This document shows positions 1 to 12,481 of a stretch of 64,000 nt of DNA, in pieces; the stretch's first letter is position 1; each line of letters starts with the position of its first letter. The stretch comes from Cristatella mucedo (Eukaryota; Bryozoa; Phylactolaemata; Cristatellidae), in assembly GCA_009760855.2 (NCBI GenBank), contig WPIO01000194.1:124001-188000 (forward strand), in the 5' to 3' direction. Position numbers and translations under genes: made by a program. The notes below the pieces were generated by a model, which ran no database searches, was not told the origin of the DNA, and worked only from the letters and a program-made list of their open reading frames with translations.

Positions 1-118
1 GCTAGCTCATCGATGTTATATGTGAAAGCTTAGCGATATTGAACACGGTGGCAAGGTGGTCCACTCGGAAGATTTCTGATCTTCCACGAACTGACGAAGT
101 TCCTTATTTTCCTTATTG

Positions 119-265
119 CCGAATCCATCAAACTGGTCTCTAGAGTTTCCACCTAGAGAGGCTGGCATCGTGTAGCGCTGTATTTAAATGCGCTACCGCA
201 TTGCTATTGATGCTGAAAGCAATCAGACCCCTCGAGATAACACTACGAGAATCAGCAGCTCTAGA
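119..265 (+). pseudogene. Decayed exon C' of DEG/ENaC pseudogene
   Basis: This segment aligns with the functional exon at 38,678-38,817. The preceding pyrimidine-rich acceptor tract, the GGCATC-GTAG stretch and the TTTAATGC-like stretch are still recognisable. The reading frame is broken and the segment encoding the conserved CYF...C motif cannot be read. The acceptor AG has become GC-C, and no donor GT is clear. The boundaries are approximate because they were placed by alignment to the other copy. It is the leftmost pseudogene exon in the window, and exons A' and B' would lie outside if they were duplicated at all. Confidence 0.5.
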
Positions 266-1189
266 GATTAATTTTATTACGGAGGAGTTGTAATGTCTCA
301 TTTAACGCATGACACTTGTTAATCAGCTTTATATTGATGTCGGACACTTTTGACTGAGATTGCAGATTTCACAAATCAGATTCTTTGAGGAAATGTCTAC
401 CGTCATCAGTGAAAGGTTCTCATAAATATCAGTAACGTCTCGATTTTTGGCAAAATGCAAAAGATGAAACAGCAACTCAGACATTTGCATTATACCCCTT
501 TGAAAGAGTCCACATACCTCTAGGGACAGTTGCCTTCTTGCTATGAGTTGTTCATTGTTAGGATTATAGTGCCACTTTACCAGTGTCCACGTGCTTGAAA
601 GGCCAGACACCAAGACAGCTCACTCGTGACATTGTATAAGCTGCGCCAAAGAACATTAGCTGCGTAGTTTGCCTCGTGTAAACAACCACGTGACATCATA
701 ATATCCTGGCGCTGTTCTCACGTGTCGAGTCGGTAGTCAAACGGGCATCGACAGAGCAAGAAGAGCATGGTCATCAGGGGATGGCGGGTTATTTAAGAGG
801 TACAGCTAAGCTTATAGGAGTCAAGAAAGACGCAACTGTCGCAATGCACATTGCGCCGTCGACCAGCATCATCAGAGCAGAGGTAGGCAAGTGTGAACAG
901 CGTGACGACACGATGAACGCGTGTAAGGTGCATCTCCTTTCCACTTGAGTTGAATACGTTTGATGAGGAGTGAATTGGACCGCTTCAGAAAATGGTAGTA
1001 ACGTAGTGGGCGATTTTCCGCAGTTTTCAAAGCCAGAGCAAATGCTAGCTCAGATCTTGCGCACTACATGTAATTTCTCAGCACCCTAAGGAGGGAAATA
1101 ATAAAATATAAATAATAATACATTTGTACTTAGCGCAGATAAACTGCAGAAACTCTCCACAGGTCTTCCCCAAATGCGTCATGACAAGG

Positions 1190-1440
1190 CACATTATCAA
1201 ACGTTTGAGGGAAAGCATTCGCCACGCAGCCGGTAGGAACAAGCAAAGCAGCGAGCTGAGCACAAAGCAGGTATATGCTCAAAGACTCCAACGCCAATGG
1301 TGCTGTGATAGATTGTGATTGTCGAGGTTCTTTTTAAATGTCAGCTAAGACAGCTGATGCCCGTGGTGAGTTCCAGGCTTTGGAGGCCAACAAGCATTCA
1401 ATAGCGCATGGTTTCCCGATGGCTCAAGAAGGTTCAAGAC
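1190..1440 (-). mobile_element. L2-clade LINE remnant shared by both duplication copies
   Basis: The stretch from about 1,325 to 1,430 contains a diverged version of the minus-strand L2 3' region (a GAGTTCCAGGCTTTGG-type block and a CATGGTTTCC-type block). It matches 43,275-43,390 in the other copy. The upstream part (AGGCACATTA and onward) matches 43,110-43,160. Since it is present in both copies at the same place, this L2 inserted before the duplication and is one of the oldest repeats in the window. Confidence 0.5.
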
Positions 1441-2282
1441 GAACAAGTTTGCTGGAATCAGTTTTCATTTAAAGAAGAGCACCTGACAAAGTGTGTTGGA
1501 TCGACTCCAGGATGAGTTATTCCAGACTCATTGTCTGCCTAAATTTACGCAGTCTAGTTCAAAGTAGCGAGAATTACTGTTGACCTGAGAAGACGTTCAG
1601 AAAAGACCCATCTGGAGTCGGAACACTGCAGTGGATCTTACATACCGCACAACACATACTATACAGCTTCCCACACTGAAGCAGTATTCTGATACTTCCA
1701 ATTTGTCATTAACCTTCGGAATTTCCTGAATTTATTAATATATTTTTCCTTATGAAGATACCGTTAATTTTGATGCAGGATAAGGAAATTAAGCGTGGAA
1801 ATGCACAATTTCAAACGCATAATCTTTGCGTATATCTTTACCTGCTATGAATATTTGCTGATCCACGGAGTGCGACAGCAGTGAATCTCATAAAAAGAGC
1901 CCACTATGTCAGTGGCAGCAGTTAAGTCAGTTTACGATTCCGATTTTCTTGGCTGTTTAATAAGTAATTTTCCCGAACTATTCTTAACCATTAGAAGATT
2001 CGCATTATTATTCTAGTCATAATAGTTCCTATAAATTTGATTCAATAGCTTGAATGGCCATGTCATATTGTTTGAGATTCGATGTAGAGTATTGTGCGTG
2101 TATAATTATCACTTTTATTGCTCAGCCACTTCTGCCTCTGAGTGAAGCCTGTCATGGCAGATTGTTTTCGCTACTTGCCTCCAATCTTTCTGCAACATGA
2201 CAAGCAACACATTTTAGTTGCCGCCAAATAATGGGGCCAGTACATTAAAACCAAAACTGTTTATACTATGGTGCTGTTGTTG

Positions 2283-2452
2283 ATTTTGCACCACCCAATG
2301 ACGAGCGATATACACATGGCCAACCTGTTATAAAGATTTACCATAGATGACCTGACAGCATTGGAGGCGATGCCTCTCTGCAAACTGCCTTGTGGCAACA
2401 GACTTAGCGCATCCCAAACTAATGGATAAGAGCTCTACATCACATAGAAGTG
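2283..2452 (+). pseudogene. Decayed exon D' of DEG/ENaC pseudogene (GNCYTFN lost)
   Basis: This aligns with the functional exon at 44,225-44,396 through the shared AATGACGAGC and GACAGCATTGGAGGCGAT blocks. In the frame that carries GNCYTFN in the other copy, this one reads T-S-D-I-H-M-A-N-L-L and then TAA, so the diagnostic motif is gone and a stop follows. The length is about 170 nt against 172 nt. The donor has drifted from GTAAGC to GTATGC. No AG is visible at the position of the acceptor. No functional product is expected. Confidence 0.75.
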
Positions 2453-2534
2453 GTATGCTCTTTTAGGCGCTGCCTGTTTTAAAAATCGCACATCATTTGG
2501 CCCAGTTACTTCATCGATTATTTACAACATTTAG

Positions 2535-2691
2535 GGCGGATTACTTGAATTCATAACGTGACCACATGGAAGCCTTCGATTAGGTTAAAGGTTTTAATTA
2601 TTCCTAAGAATGTCCATCCTGATCCCAGGTTCGGCAATCGTCCGTTGGGCAGGTTAGTTGTATGCTACGATGGAATCCAAGACGCACAGAG
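2535..2691 (+). pseudogene. Decayed exon E' of DEG/ENaC pseudogene
   Basis: This aligns with the functional exon at 44,476-44,628, and both keep the TTTAG acceptor and the CACAGAG/GTAAGG donor. It is 157 nt against 153 nt, so there is net frame-shifting length change. An in-frame TAA follows soon after the start (A-D-Y-L-N-S-stop in one frame). The palm-domain sequence equivalent to GLKVLVHSKND is only partly readable around 2,590-2,630. The intact splice signals around a broken reading frame are typical of a pseudogene that decays at neutral rate. Confidence 0.75.
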
Positions 2692-4636
2692 GTAAGGAGT
2701 ACAACTGGTTACTACCTTCTTTCTCATAACATAGCTTGTCGTGTATTACGAATGATCTGGATATCTGCCTGAGTCAATCCATCCGCGACTTTCGACTACT
2801 GGGATTGTTCTCAAGTCCCATAAAGTACTCCCATTTTGGTTAAAGTCCAGTTTATTTCCTTCGCCTCAAACAGAGAATGGTATAGACAATTCTTATTAGC
2901 ATTATATTGCCGTCTTTTGCCGTTCTAGTAATTGCCGTGTGCTTGATCATTGTCTTCCCTATGTGCATTGTAGGCACTACGAACTGTGCCAACCTACTTT
3001 TAATCATTGATCAAAATTAATCCGCTACAGATTATATCTCTATACTTATTCGAACTAGACGAATCATTATAGCTAGAACCCAACTTGTGGTGTTTACTCA
3101 CCTTATTCAGACACACTTTTTCAAATAATTCACTTGTTACCTTTATTACACTTTACTTGTAACAGTTTAGATTCGTTTTACCGTAGAAACTAAAATTTCT
3201 CCTGAGATACGCCAAATTTCATTTGGTCTAGAGGACTGCAGGTGAAACACATTTATATGTTAAACTTATGCAAATGAGTGACAGGGATTGTGTGAGAATT
3301 TGCATATGGCAAAAAGATGAGCCGTTCACGTTTGAACAATAGTTAAGGCAAAGCACAATGTAAAAGCTTAACTTTCATTAGTTGCTGCTGAAGGCTAGCA
3401 GCTGCAGTCAACTAAGCAGCTCGGTATGGCTCAATCCCAGCTGAGAGCCACATAAAATTCGCACAAACCTAGGCCAACCTAAAACTGCTGTCTTCAACAA
3501 ATAGTTTCGAAGACAGTTTAAGCTTGGATAAAGATAAACAGCCTCGAGATATATGGTCATGAACATGTTAATATTGTTCTGCTGTATTTGGTATAAAGCA
3601 TGTAAATAATTACCTGATTTATCGGCTAAATTACGGATTCTCAAGAAACGTTGGCGGGTTTATCGAACCTAATAGAGAAAGAGAGGATTCTGCCGCGCCT
3701 GCCAGTAAAGTAAATACAATTTATCAAAACACCTGTGATTTCTAACTTACCCGTTTCCATTTCAACAGATAATTAATTCATTTTCCCAGCGTGTATTGCG
3801 AAGATAATCTTAGAATAACACTGAAAAAAGTATGGCCTTTTCTGCTGACTTCAGCAGAACTAAGCTTATTGACTGAAAGCGTTAACATGCACTACAGTAA
3901 AGGGAATTAATGATCTATCGCTATGAACTCTCTCAACCAGAAGATATAAGTCTTGGCCTTAAGTGTACCTATGCCTAATTTGTTCCTGGAAGCTTTGGAA
4001 GCTCGCAGTTTTGAGTATTGCTTCATGTCCTGTGCTATTACCAATAATACGTTTTTAAAACATAGATCATATACAATTAAATGTATTAAATCACAGTAAA
4101 GATGTGATTTTTCAGGCATCCATGTTGAATCTTCTTATTCGTGGAAAATGCATCATAAGATAAAAAATACATGGTAACATTACCGGACTTAATGAGGATT
4201 TTCTCATCCTTTACCTCGTAATAAAAAGACTTCAGGTCTAACTGTTTTATAACACAGCCTCTCCAATTTATTTATAAAAATGCACTGTTTACTCGACAAT
4301 ACTTAGGAATGTGCAATCAAACTTCGCTGCATTTTTTCCCGCATCGCTAGAACATTTTTTTACGGACAAATTCAAGCTACGAGCAATAAACAGCATATTT
4401 TTTGTATAGATCCTGGCTGCTAATGACATCCAGAAACCTCATTTAAATGAAACATTTAAATGGCTATCACGATAATAATATTATAAAATTATTATAATTC
4501 TATAATTTTAAGTGATTCAAATGTCTTACTAGCACTTTTGCAAATTCTAAAGTGAAGAACGATATCATGAGATATATTATTTAGTACTTTACGATAAAAG
4601 AGTCCACCCATCTACCAATTACCTCGTACTTTTTAG

Positions 4637-4841
4637 TATGATAATATTGAGCCACCAGAAGGTGAATGTGATCCAAACCGACAACTCAAGTATTTTAACA
4701 CGGAAATTCTTCCATCGTGCGAAACTGAATGCAAAATGATGCTAGTAGAACAAAATTGCTCTTCCATGCCTTATTTTTATTAAAGTATCAAAAATCTGTA
4801 CAAAATCGACGACACTCTAGGCTTTGCTGCTAAAATAGAAG
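4637..4841 (+). pseudogene. Exon F' of DEG/ENaC pseudogene: stop codon and lost cysteines
   Basis: This 205-nt segment has the same length as the functional exon at 50,003-50,207 and aligns without gaps, with 39 differences by my hand count. It starts Y-D-N-I-E-P-P-E-G-E-C and stays in frame. Codon 49 is TAA, where the other copy has a proline codon. Of the seven cysteines in the functional exon, those at positions 43, 55 and 63 have become Ser, Tyr and Phe. These cysteines belong to the disulphide-rich thumb of DEG/ENaC channels. Acceptor (TTTTTAG) and donor (GTATGT) remain usable. The element is a clear non-processed pseudogene exon. Confidence 0.85.
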
Positions 4842-5314
4842 GTATGTGTTTATGTGCAATATATATTCTACGTTGCATATTATAAAAGCAAGCATTAACC
4901 TCGATGTTCGATTCTGTAGATAAGAAATTCTGTTATCGGAACAGATTTGGATTAAATTTTATGAAATGGCCAGGTGGAATTACGAGTGTCAAGTTATTTT
5001 CTTTTTAACTATATTGCTTTACTTGTTTCAATTGTTTGGTATGTACTTTCGGAGTCCCTTGAGTGGTTACTATATTTTCTTACAGCAATAATAATACTTC
5101 TTGTGTGTAAAACTCAAAGAAATATTTGAAATATCCATACCTCGGCACTTAACAAACGACTTCGAGAAAAGTAATACTCTAGGTCTAATGATATGCTTGG
5201 TACCATGTTTGCAAAATCTACAAAAGCACACAAGTACCATTCAGAAACTGCCAATGGAGTGTGGTCCTTTAAAATCACAACTAGCGTCAATATATTCTCC
5301 ATGTAATAAACATG

Positions 5315-5360
<46 letters not shown>
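5315..5360. repeat. (TA)n microsatellite
   Basis: About 23 TA units lie in an intron of the pseudogene copy. The matching place in the other copy (near 50,680) has only a few TA units, so the array grew after the duplication. Confidence 0.95.
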
Positions 5361-5363
<3 letters not shown>

Positions 5364-5849
5364 ACACGAATACATTTTACGAGTTCAATGCTTATGAAAT
5401 AACAGCAAGATAGATCCGTCGTACTAGAGGAGATTACTAGCAGGTTCGCTTAAGCGTCGAAATCTGAAAAGGCAGCTTTTGCAACGAGAAATGTCAGCCT
5501 GGCTTCTGCTTACTAATCCAAAATGACAGTCCCAATTATCCTAATCTCCTATCTATCTGATTTATGTCTCTACTTTGTATATTCAGGCCAAGTTGTGTTG
5601 CTAAAAAGTTTGGCTTTGCCATTACTGCCTGTCATTCATACCTCATTAAGATAGCCAAGGAAAATATTTGCTTTATTCTCCAAGAAACGACTTTTTGCGG
5701 CAGCGAATAATAACATAAGCAACACTTGAACATAAATAATGAGAAAGCGTTGTAGCAAAAATCAGAATGCTGTTTAATCTAAAGAATTTAATGAGATTAA
5801 ATCCCAGCTTAAAATTCGAAATGTGGAAGAAAATCTCGTTGCAAGGCAT

Positions 5850-6228
5850 ACAACCTTAAATCGTTTCGATACCATGCCTTCAGTTCATATGTTCCCAAAG
5901 CCTGGAACTCGCTCTCGACTTCCGTCATGGCATCCCCTGACTTGACCTCAATTGATCAGAAATTTAAGGCGCACCTATTTACGGTAGCATTTAGGGATTC
6001 TCCGTGATTTGTTCTCTACGTGCTTATGGGTGCCAACACTGTTGCATGCTGCTGCCACTAACCACCCTTGCATGTGACCCCTAACCATATTATTCAAGTT
6101 GCTTATCAAGCATGATACCACTCGCCATTCAATCGTGTTTCGCTTGTAGAAAATTTAAAGCGCCTAGAAAGAGGGTAAGTTATCTTAGGGCAATTTATCA
6201 AGTGTATATTAATAGTATTATTAGTGTG
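5850..6228 (+). mobile_element. L2-clade LINE, 3' fragment with hairpin tail
   Basis: Plus-strand 5'-truncated L2. The translated 3' end of the reverse transcriptase ORF reads V-P-K-A-W-N-S-L and later F-K-A-H-L-F, a C-terminal signature shared with the other L2 copies in this window (for example 62,160-62,260). After about 170 nt of untranslated sequence comes the family tail (AAAGCGCCTAGA, a loop, then the complementary arm). The other duplication copy lacks this insertion: the flanks at about 5,840 and 6,235 correspond to nearly adjacent sequence around 51,200-51,390. The insertion therefore postdates the duplication. Confidence 0.8.
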
Positions 6229-7579
6229 CCCACTTTGACGTGCTGCCCATTATTCAACCAGCCAATAGTTTAAGGAACGCTAGCTTGCATGTAGACGATG
6301 AACTGTATTACCTTTGGAAAGTACTTATCTTTATAGTAGATAGCACGCCTTCTTTGAGGCTGTTACATATTCTTAATTAATCATCTTGATTAGCTTCAAA
6401 AGAAGCATGCAATACTAAATTTTGAAGTCATTCAGTGGATGTAGACTACACATTTAGAGGGTGAAATCTAATTAATTTGGTGCGATAGACCAACAATCCT
6501 TGTTGAGCTTGTGGGCAGGGTATTTCAATCACAACTCGATTAAAAGCAATCGTACATAATTTGTGTTTCTACGTGTGCCTCATAACATTCCAAGTATTAT
6601 TTGTATTAAAACGATCACTTCCTCACCCTTTAAATATATGTGGGCATTGTTGACATTACTGATGACAGCATTCAACTTTAACATGATTGGGATAAGGAAT
6701 ATACATGTCCGATGAGGCATCGATCGATTCTAACCTATTTGATCATGTCCTCCGCGGCATTTAAAGATTCTCTCGACTTAAATCCTGCTTTTGGTGTTCG
6801 ACAAGAGCCTAATTTTTTTTTTCATATCCCACTTTAGATAGATCTATTCAAGAAAATAATTCGGACAAATTGGGCAGGCTCTTTTTGTGCTCACGATAAG
6901 CGGCAGCTTTAACACTTTCAAACTTCAGAGTCAAGTGCAATTTATGAACAGTAATGCAGTAAGTTATCACATAACAAGCACGACAGGCCTAATATATCAC
7001 AGGTTTTCTCAAATCTAAATAATAAAAATTAAAAGTTGCCCTAATCTCATTCCGAAGTCATTGAAAACATATGTCAGACTCGAATTTATAGTTGATCTTT
7101 TTTATCATTAGTGTACTGTTAATTGAACTTTCATTGTTAGTAAAGCTAACCCATGAGCCAAGAATTTTCTTCTACTATACAAATGTTGAGTTAAAAAGTT
7201 TATTTATTTGTCCTTTTATTGTAAGCCCCCTTTTGTTTGAGACAGGATGATTTAGCATGTGGCTGTAAATTATAAGCATTGATCCGTATGGTACGATTAC
7301 AAAATTCTTTCATTTTCATCCTAACATCAGTATTTTGTATAGAAAATGCGGTATATCAAGCTAGGTAGTCAATCCTTTGACTTTTGACATGTTTTCCTTT
7401 AATTGCAATTTAATTTAGAAACGTCATTCTTTGGCCACAGCTGCTGCACAAATATACCGGGTAGAGGTTTTCTATCAAGACAAGTGCTAGAGTCTAATGA
7501 TGATGTCACCTGGGATTTGCATTTATAGTGTGGCATTGAAGTCTGGAATAAAGAAAAATGAGTCTAAGAAGAAAATCTT

Positions 7580-7667
7580 TGTGTGTTTTGTGTGTGTGTG
7601 TTCGTGCGCGCGTGCGTGTTTGTGTGCGTATGTGCACGCATGTGTGTGTGTGTGTGTATTTGCCTGC

Positions 7668-7718
<51 letters not shown>
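7580..7718. repeat. (GT)n microsatellite, impure start
   Basis: Interrupted GT/GC repeats lead into a pure run of about 24 GT units ending at 7,718. The equivalent place in the other copy (about 52,735) has only a short TTTGTGTGGTGTG stretch. Open frames across it are repeat artefacts of Cys-Val or Thr-His codons. Confidence 0.95.
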
Positions 7719-7721
<3 letters not shown>

Positions 7722-9462
7722 GTTTAAACTGTGTAGGTAATATGTAGCTGTGGGTCAGGATTAAATTCCGTGGAAGCATTTGAGCTATAATCCGGTACTT
7801 ACAGCAAGCAGTAAGGTATACAGGTATTAGGTGTTACATAGGGTATTACATCATCGATTACGTAATTATACCATAGTATTCAAAATTCTGGTTTCTAGAT
7901 CTGTCATTGCCTTCGCTAGCTTCAGAAGTGACGATAATCTAAGGCCGTTAATAAATAATAACCTGACTATTTTGATACTGCACTGAAGTCTGGTTTGCTG
8001 TAACTTAATTTTAAAATTGACTGCTAAAAAATATCTATATGTTTATAAAGCAATATTTGAGTAAATGAGTGCTATCTATTGTGATAACACTTGAATCAAA
8101 GAACCTGTGTTGTGTGTGCTACTTTTCAAAAAATGTTTGGGAGTTCAGTTCAAATAGTGTAAATCAGACGTTGCTCGGGGATAATAAAAATCCTTCCACT
8201 CTAAACTTATTTATAGCTATTTTTTGACTGAACATGAAAAGGCTTGCTTAATACATTTTCGTGTTATCAATTAACATCGATATTTTTAATTGCTCAGCCT
8301 AATTCGTTTAATGACAGTTTTAAGCAGAAAAGTGGAGGGTTTTCGATCGTGAAATTTGAAACATGCATTCACAATTTACGGAATTAATGATTTATTTCAG
8401 TTCCGCTGTCAATTGTAAGATTTTCTTTGGGATAACCTACTACGACTTTACTGCCACTATTTTCGTACTCCGTCTTAGTAATTCGAAATACCTCTTACCT
8501 ATATGAAAAGAAGGCTACTGACTTGGGTGCCTAGGCCACGTGGGCTTCCGTTGTGATGTAAAAGCTCTTCTTCCCTACAAGTTTTTTAAAGTTACGATAA
8601 TGTGTAGTTTCACCAGACACTTGTGTATACAGGAAATTATACATATAAATTTGGCTCATTAATTGTTTTTCAACTCATCCCATTTTCGGGCAAACAAAGC
8701 AGGCATTTAACAGTAACCATCAGATTTCTGTAAAGTCCGAATTAACCACTATGTGAGGTCCAAATTCGAGTGCTCCGACATGGTACTTGGTGGAGTAAAC
8801 AAGAGTTTGATCTTAACTGTATGCACTTAATGACGGCTGTTGACCACTTTTTCTTTGCCAACTGGGGCTACCCTCAGCGAATGAAGGTCACCAAGACCCT
8901 AATCAATCATTCACCTGATGTTGAGCAGCTAATGTGACCATGATGGTTAATCTTATCGTTTGCCTGACATTGCAATTGACAATGGCCAACTCCATGCGAT
9001 GCTAGGCCACTGACTAAATGATGAAATAACCCATCTCAATTATTCCCTGTGGCCACGAGCCCGGCTAAATTAAATGTGTGTGTCCCGAAGATTTTTAAAA
9101 TGTGCACAGTTGTATCCTCTATGTCTAATGTAGTAGGCAGAATTCTTGGTAGTCGACGAGGCTGTGAGGCAAAACTAATCAGCAGGTCATTACAATAATT
9201 TCTGGCCTGCAGTTGCACGGCCATCCCTACTGGAATATTAGAGGTACTGCAGCCGAAAAAATCAGGTTATACTATATCTGAGCAAATGATTAAGATTGTT
9301 CTGCCAGCCGACCCGCGTGTTCACTTTTTCTTGTTTCTTCATAGTTTTAAAGGTAGTCACTAGGTCAGCTAGCCATAGTGTTTAGCTTGCCCTAGCTGTA
9401 CAATAGTGATTCCTGGTGCGTCCTTGCCGGGGACAGGGGCCACTAGCTTGTTGCTGGTAGGA

Positions 9463-9640
9463 TGGTCACAGTACAGTGGCACACTAGGTAAAGCGGTTGC
9501 TTTCATGACATCGGTCACGAGATCGTGGGATCGATTCCTGCAGTTAGCGATTCTTTATCGCCACTGCAAGTGATGGTGATAGCCGTAAAGGCTCTTCTGT
9601 CGCTATACAAAAAGAGGCTGTTTAATCAGCTAGGATTTAT
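9463..9640 (+). mobile_element. tRNA-like SINE, copy 1 (SINE-A family)
   Basis: The head has an A-box-like element followed by AAAGCGGTTGCTTTCA and a B-box-like GGGATCGATTCC, as in RNA polymerase III promoters of tRNA-derived SINEs. The body contains a CGCCACTGCAAG block and a GGCTCTTCTGTCGCTATA block. It ends with AAGAGGCTGTTTAATCAGC. Copies at 9,832, 12,482 and 63,943 share the same blocks in order. It lies in an intron of the pseudogene copy, in a part (about 8,650-10,090) that is longer than its counterpart, so it probably inserted after the duplication. It is not a functional tRNA gene, since the stems do not pair well. Confidence 0.75.
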
Positions 9641-9831
9641 TTTATTTATTTACAGAGTCCTTAAGCCGTCAATTGTGTAAATCCCTAGATAGTAAACGAA
9701 TTCCGTAGATCAGACGATAGCTCGAAAGGCGAGCAAGCGGCTAAGCTACCGGCTTAATAATTCAAAGAAAGGTTGCTCCTAGTCATCGCTATGGCAAAGA
9801 TATTACTGAATAGTCTCCCAATCAAATGAAC

Positions 9832-9990
9832 TGAGCCGAAGTGGCTCACTAGATGAAGTGGTTGATTTTTACGACCTCGATCCTGTGGTCGATGATTCGA
9901 ATCCTGTACTGGGCTATCCTAAATTGCCTCTGCAAGAGCTGGTGATAGAAGTCAAGGCTCTTCCGTCGCTATATAAATGGGAGGCTAAAG
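9832..9990 (+). mobile_element. tRNA-like SINE, copy 2 (SINE-A family)
   Basis: Second copy about 200 bases after the first and in the same orientation. It has GTGGCTCACTAGA (A-box region), ACGACCTCG, GATTCGAATCCTG (B-box region), CTGCAAGAGCTGGTGATAG and GGCTCTTCCGTCGCTATA. It is more diverged than copy 3. Two neighbouring copies could be independent insertions or a local duplication. Confidence 0.75.
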
Positions 9991-10125
9991 TTGCTTGTTT
10001 TTTTAATATAGTTATCTGAGTATCTTTAGAGACGCTTTCGCCCACTTATCAGAAGGTGATACTATAGTGTTTAAGATATTAGCTGTAATTCTCTGATATG
10101 TGGTAGTGGGCGATGGTAATTTTAG

Positions 10126-10279
10126 GAATGATCAAGAAAAACTTAAGTCAGTACGGCAAATGTCCAGAGCCTCGCCATTACAAGGAATTTATTTCGACCG
10201 TAAGTTATGCACCATTCCCTAACAGGAATATCGGCCGAGAACTGGAGTCTGTAAAGAAACTGCCACCCAATTTTATCAG
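10126..10279 (+). pseudogene. Exon G' of DEG/ENaC pseudogene: open but cysteines lost
   Basis: This 154-nt segment has the same length and phases as the functional exon at 53,814-53,967, and has no stop. It reads M-I-K-K-N-L-S-Q-Y-G-K-C-P-E-P-R-H-Y and then K-E-F-I-S-T-V-S-Y-A-P-F-P-N. The functional copy has YCECPKPCNY, so two of the three cysteines are gone (Cys to Gly, Cys to Arg). The Phe-Trp pair is also lost. The acceptor (TTTTAG) and donor (GTAAGT) are intact. With the stop in the previous exon, the loss of cysteines argues for relaxed constraint, not for a modified channel. Confidence 0.85.
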
Positions 10280-10458
10280 GTAAGTGCAGTTTGTCACGCC
10301 GCCACCACGTCAAACAGTAAGTGGGAATTATTTTCAGTCCACTAATTCATGAGCAAAGTTCAACCTGTAGAGCTGTAGAACACGAAGGATAAACTGCAGG
10401 TCCCACAGAGCGGCTGTTGCCATTACACCACTGTTAAAGCTCAAACTAAGTTAGACAA

Positions 10459-10495
10459 AGCAGCGAGTGAGAGAGCGAGCGAGAGAGAGAGAAAC
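10459..10495. repeat. Short (GA)n tract
   Basis: An interrupted GA/GCGA tract of about 35 bases. It marks the same intron site as the much longer (GA)n array at 54,149-54,293 in the other copy. Confidence 0.9.
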
Positions 10496-12481
10496 TCTCA
10501 TTAAACAGTCATTATAGCTTTGCATGGGTCTTAGGCCCTACCATTGAGTAGACCCGGTGGTTTGGATCACTCTCTAAAATCGCCTCTGGATATGGTCAGA
10601 GTCTGTACAACCGCCATCAACTACTAAAGCTTCAGAGACAGTGGAAAGCCGAGTGTTTGCTAGCCATCGTTAATCGCCCTCAAAGGCAAAGCTCAATGCA
10701 CCCAACCGGAAAGCCGGTTTTTGGCAGAAGCCAGCAACTGCAATCTTTAATTTGCAAACACAGGCAAGACTGACCAGTTTGACACTCCAAGCCTTCACGA
10801 AAGTAAGTGCAGGGAAAAGGGGAAACGCTAAAATGGCAGGCTGTACTGCCAGTGAAGTCTCGACTGTCAGGCGCCCCTTGATGAGCTAGCAAGATGCTTG
10901 GATCACTGTAGCAATTGCCAGCCATATTTCTTTGAATAAATTGCCAATAACGTCACATTTATTAAAGAAAAAATTCCTGTAGGCATCGACTAAATCGTAG
11001 CCATTTAGAACTATGAGGCTTCAACTTGGCATTGTTTGCTGGTTAGTTGCAGCTTTGACAAAACCAGGCCAACGAGTTTCATGGCTGTGTGGTTGTTATT
11101 GAAAGTAAATTCGGGGCATATCATGGGCATCGTTTTAAAAAGCCTCAACTGGGATGTCTTAAACCTCTACTGTAAACACTTGCTGTCCGTTTGCTGATAT
11201 GTCTAGCACCTATGCCCCGACAGCATAGTGCAAACGTGCCTATACTACCTAGCCATATTAGTGTAAATGATTTCAAGATATTTCGATATCTTGCATACTC
11301 AACTCTCGCTCGTTTTGTGGCTTAATGTATTTTTTTTGCCTGTAGCTCTAGAAAACCACTATGACTAGGCAGATTATCCTCTTAAGGTGTTTCATAAGCC
11401 CTGTCGATGTCTGAGCGGCTTTCGATGTGAATACAGCCAAATATCCTATTGACCAGAGAGCTCATGGACTCATTTATTCGGGGCATCCACAGTGAACGAA
11501 GCCAGTATTTTTAGCCAGTGTATGAAAATGCATACCTTGATATGCACCACGCTCATTTCTGATTTTTTCGTTATCAGCTGTGTTATTTGCTTTTTGAACT
11601 CTTAGGAAGATTTATCATGCTCTCAATACCTATGCTCTTGAGATTTCGGTTCAAAAGAATAGATGTACCTTGCTTGCATCCTGAGTTAGGTCGTATTTGG
11701 TAAGTTAGTTTTTCAACAATATAATTTGCGTTAAGAACAAGAGCAAAGTAGGAAAACCGGCAATATCTTTATGTGGTAATTTGTTGGACCATGCTGCGAT
11801 ATTAACTTTCTTACACACCCCTGAGCCGGATTTTTCTTTCCGCTTATATAAAACATTAAGGTTTAGCGAGACATTTCTGCATTCGTTGTGAGTTCATTGC
11901 TACAAGGCATACGATATATTTACCAGAACATGAATGCCTACGCATTTCACTTGATGTATATTGCCCTACTTAGTACTAGTCTAAAGCTTCGCATTGGTTA
12001 GTCGATAAACCACAGAAAATCTCTAAACATGCTGACACTGTAGACGACCATATTGTGATGGCCGACGTTATAATCATTAAACTGCTGTCGAATGAGCACG
12101 AGACGCCTGTGTTAATATAGTGCTCCCGCTCATTCATGTGCAATGAGCTCTGGTGGATCGTGGATTCTTCGTGCAGGCAATACTTCCATGTCCTTCAACT
12201 GAGTTTTGCTCTTGCTACACCTTGAGATCTGTGTGAATTAGGTGAGACAATGCCCCCGAGAATAGCTGCAAGCAGTCCGGCTACAGGTGAGCACTAATCT
12301 GAAGCCATGTATCTATTATATTGTGTCAGTCAACTCGACACTTTGACTAGGGTTTCGGGTGACTGTTTTATGCTCACCGTAAAACAGCTGTTCCTCACCA
12401 AAAATTAAAACCAGGGAACAGCTGTTTTTCTAAATGTTTTATTGTTTCTGACGGAAATATTCTTAAACAGGCGGATTGTTT

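Noticed and set aside
7497-7779. Cys-Val and Thr-His rich ORFs
   Set aside because: They are translations of the (GT)n array.
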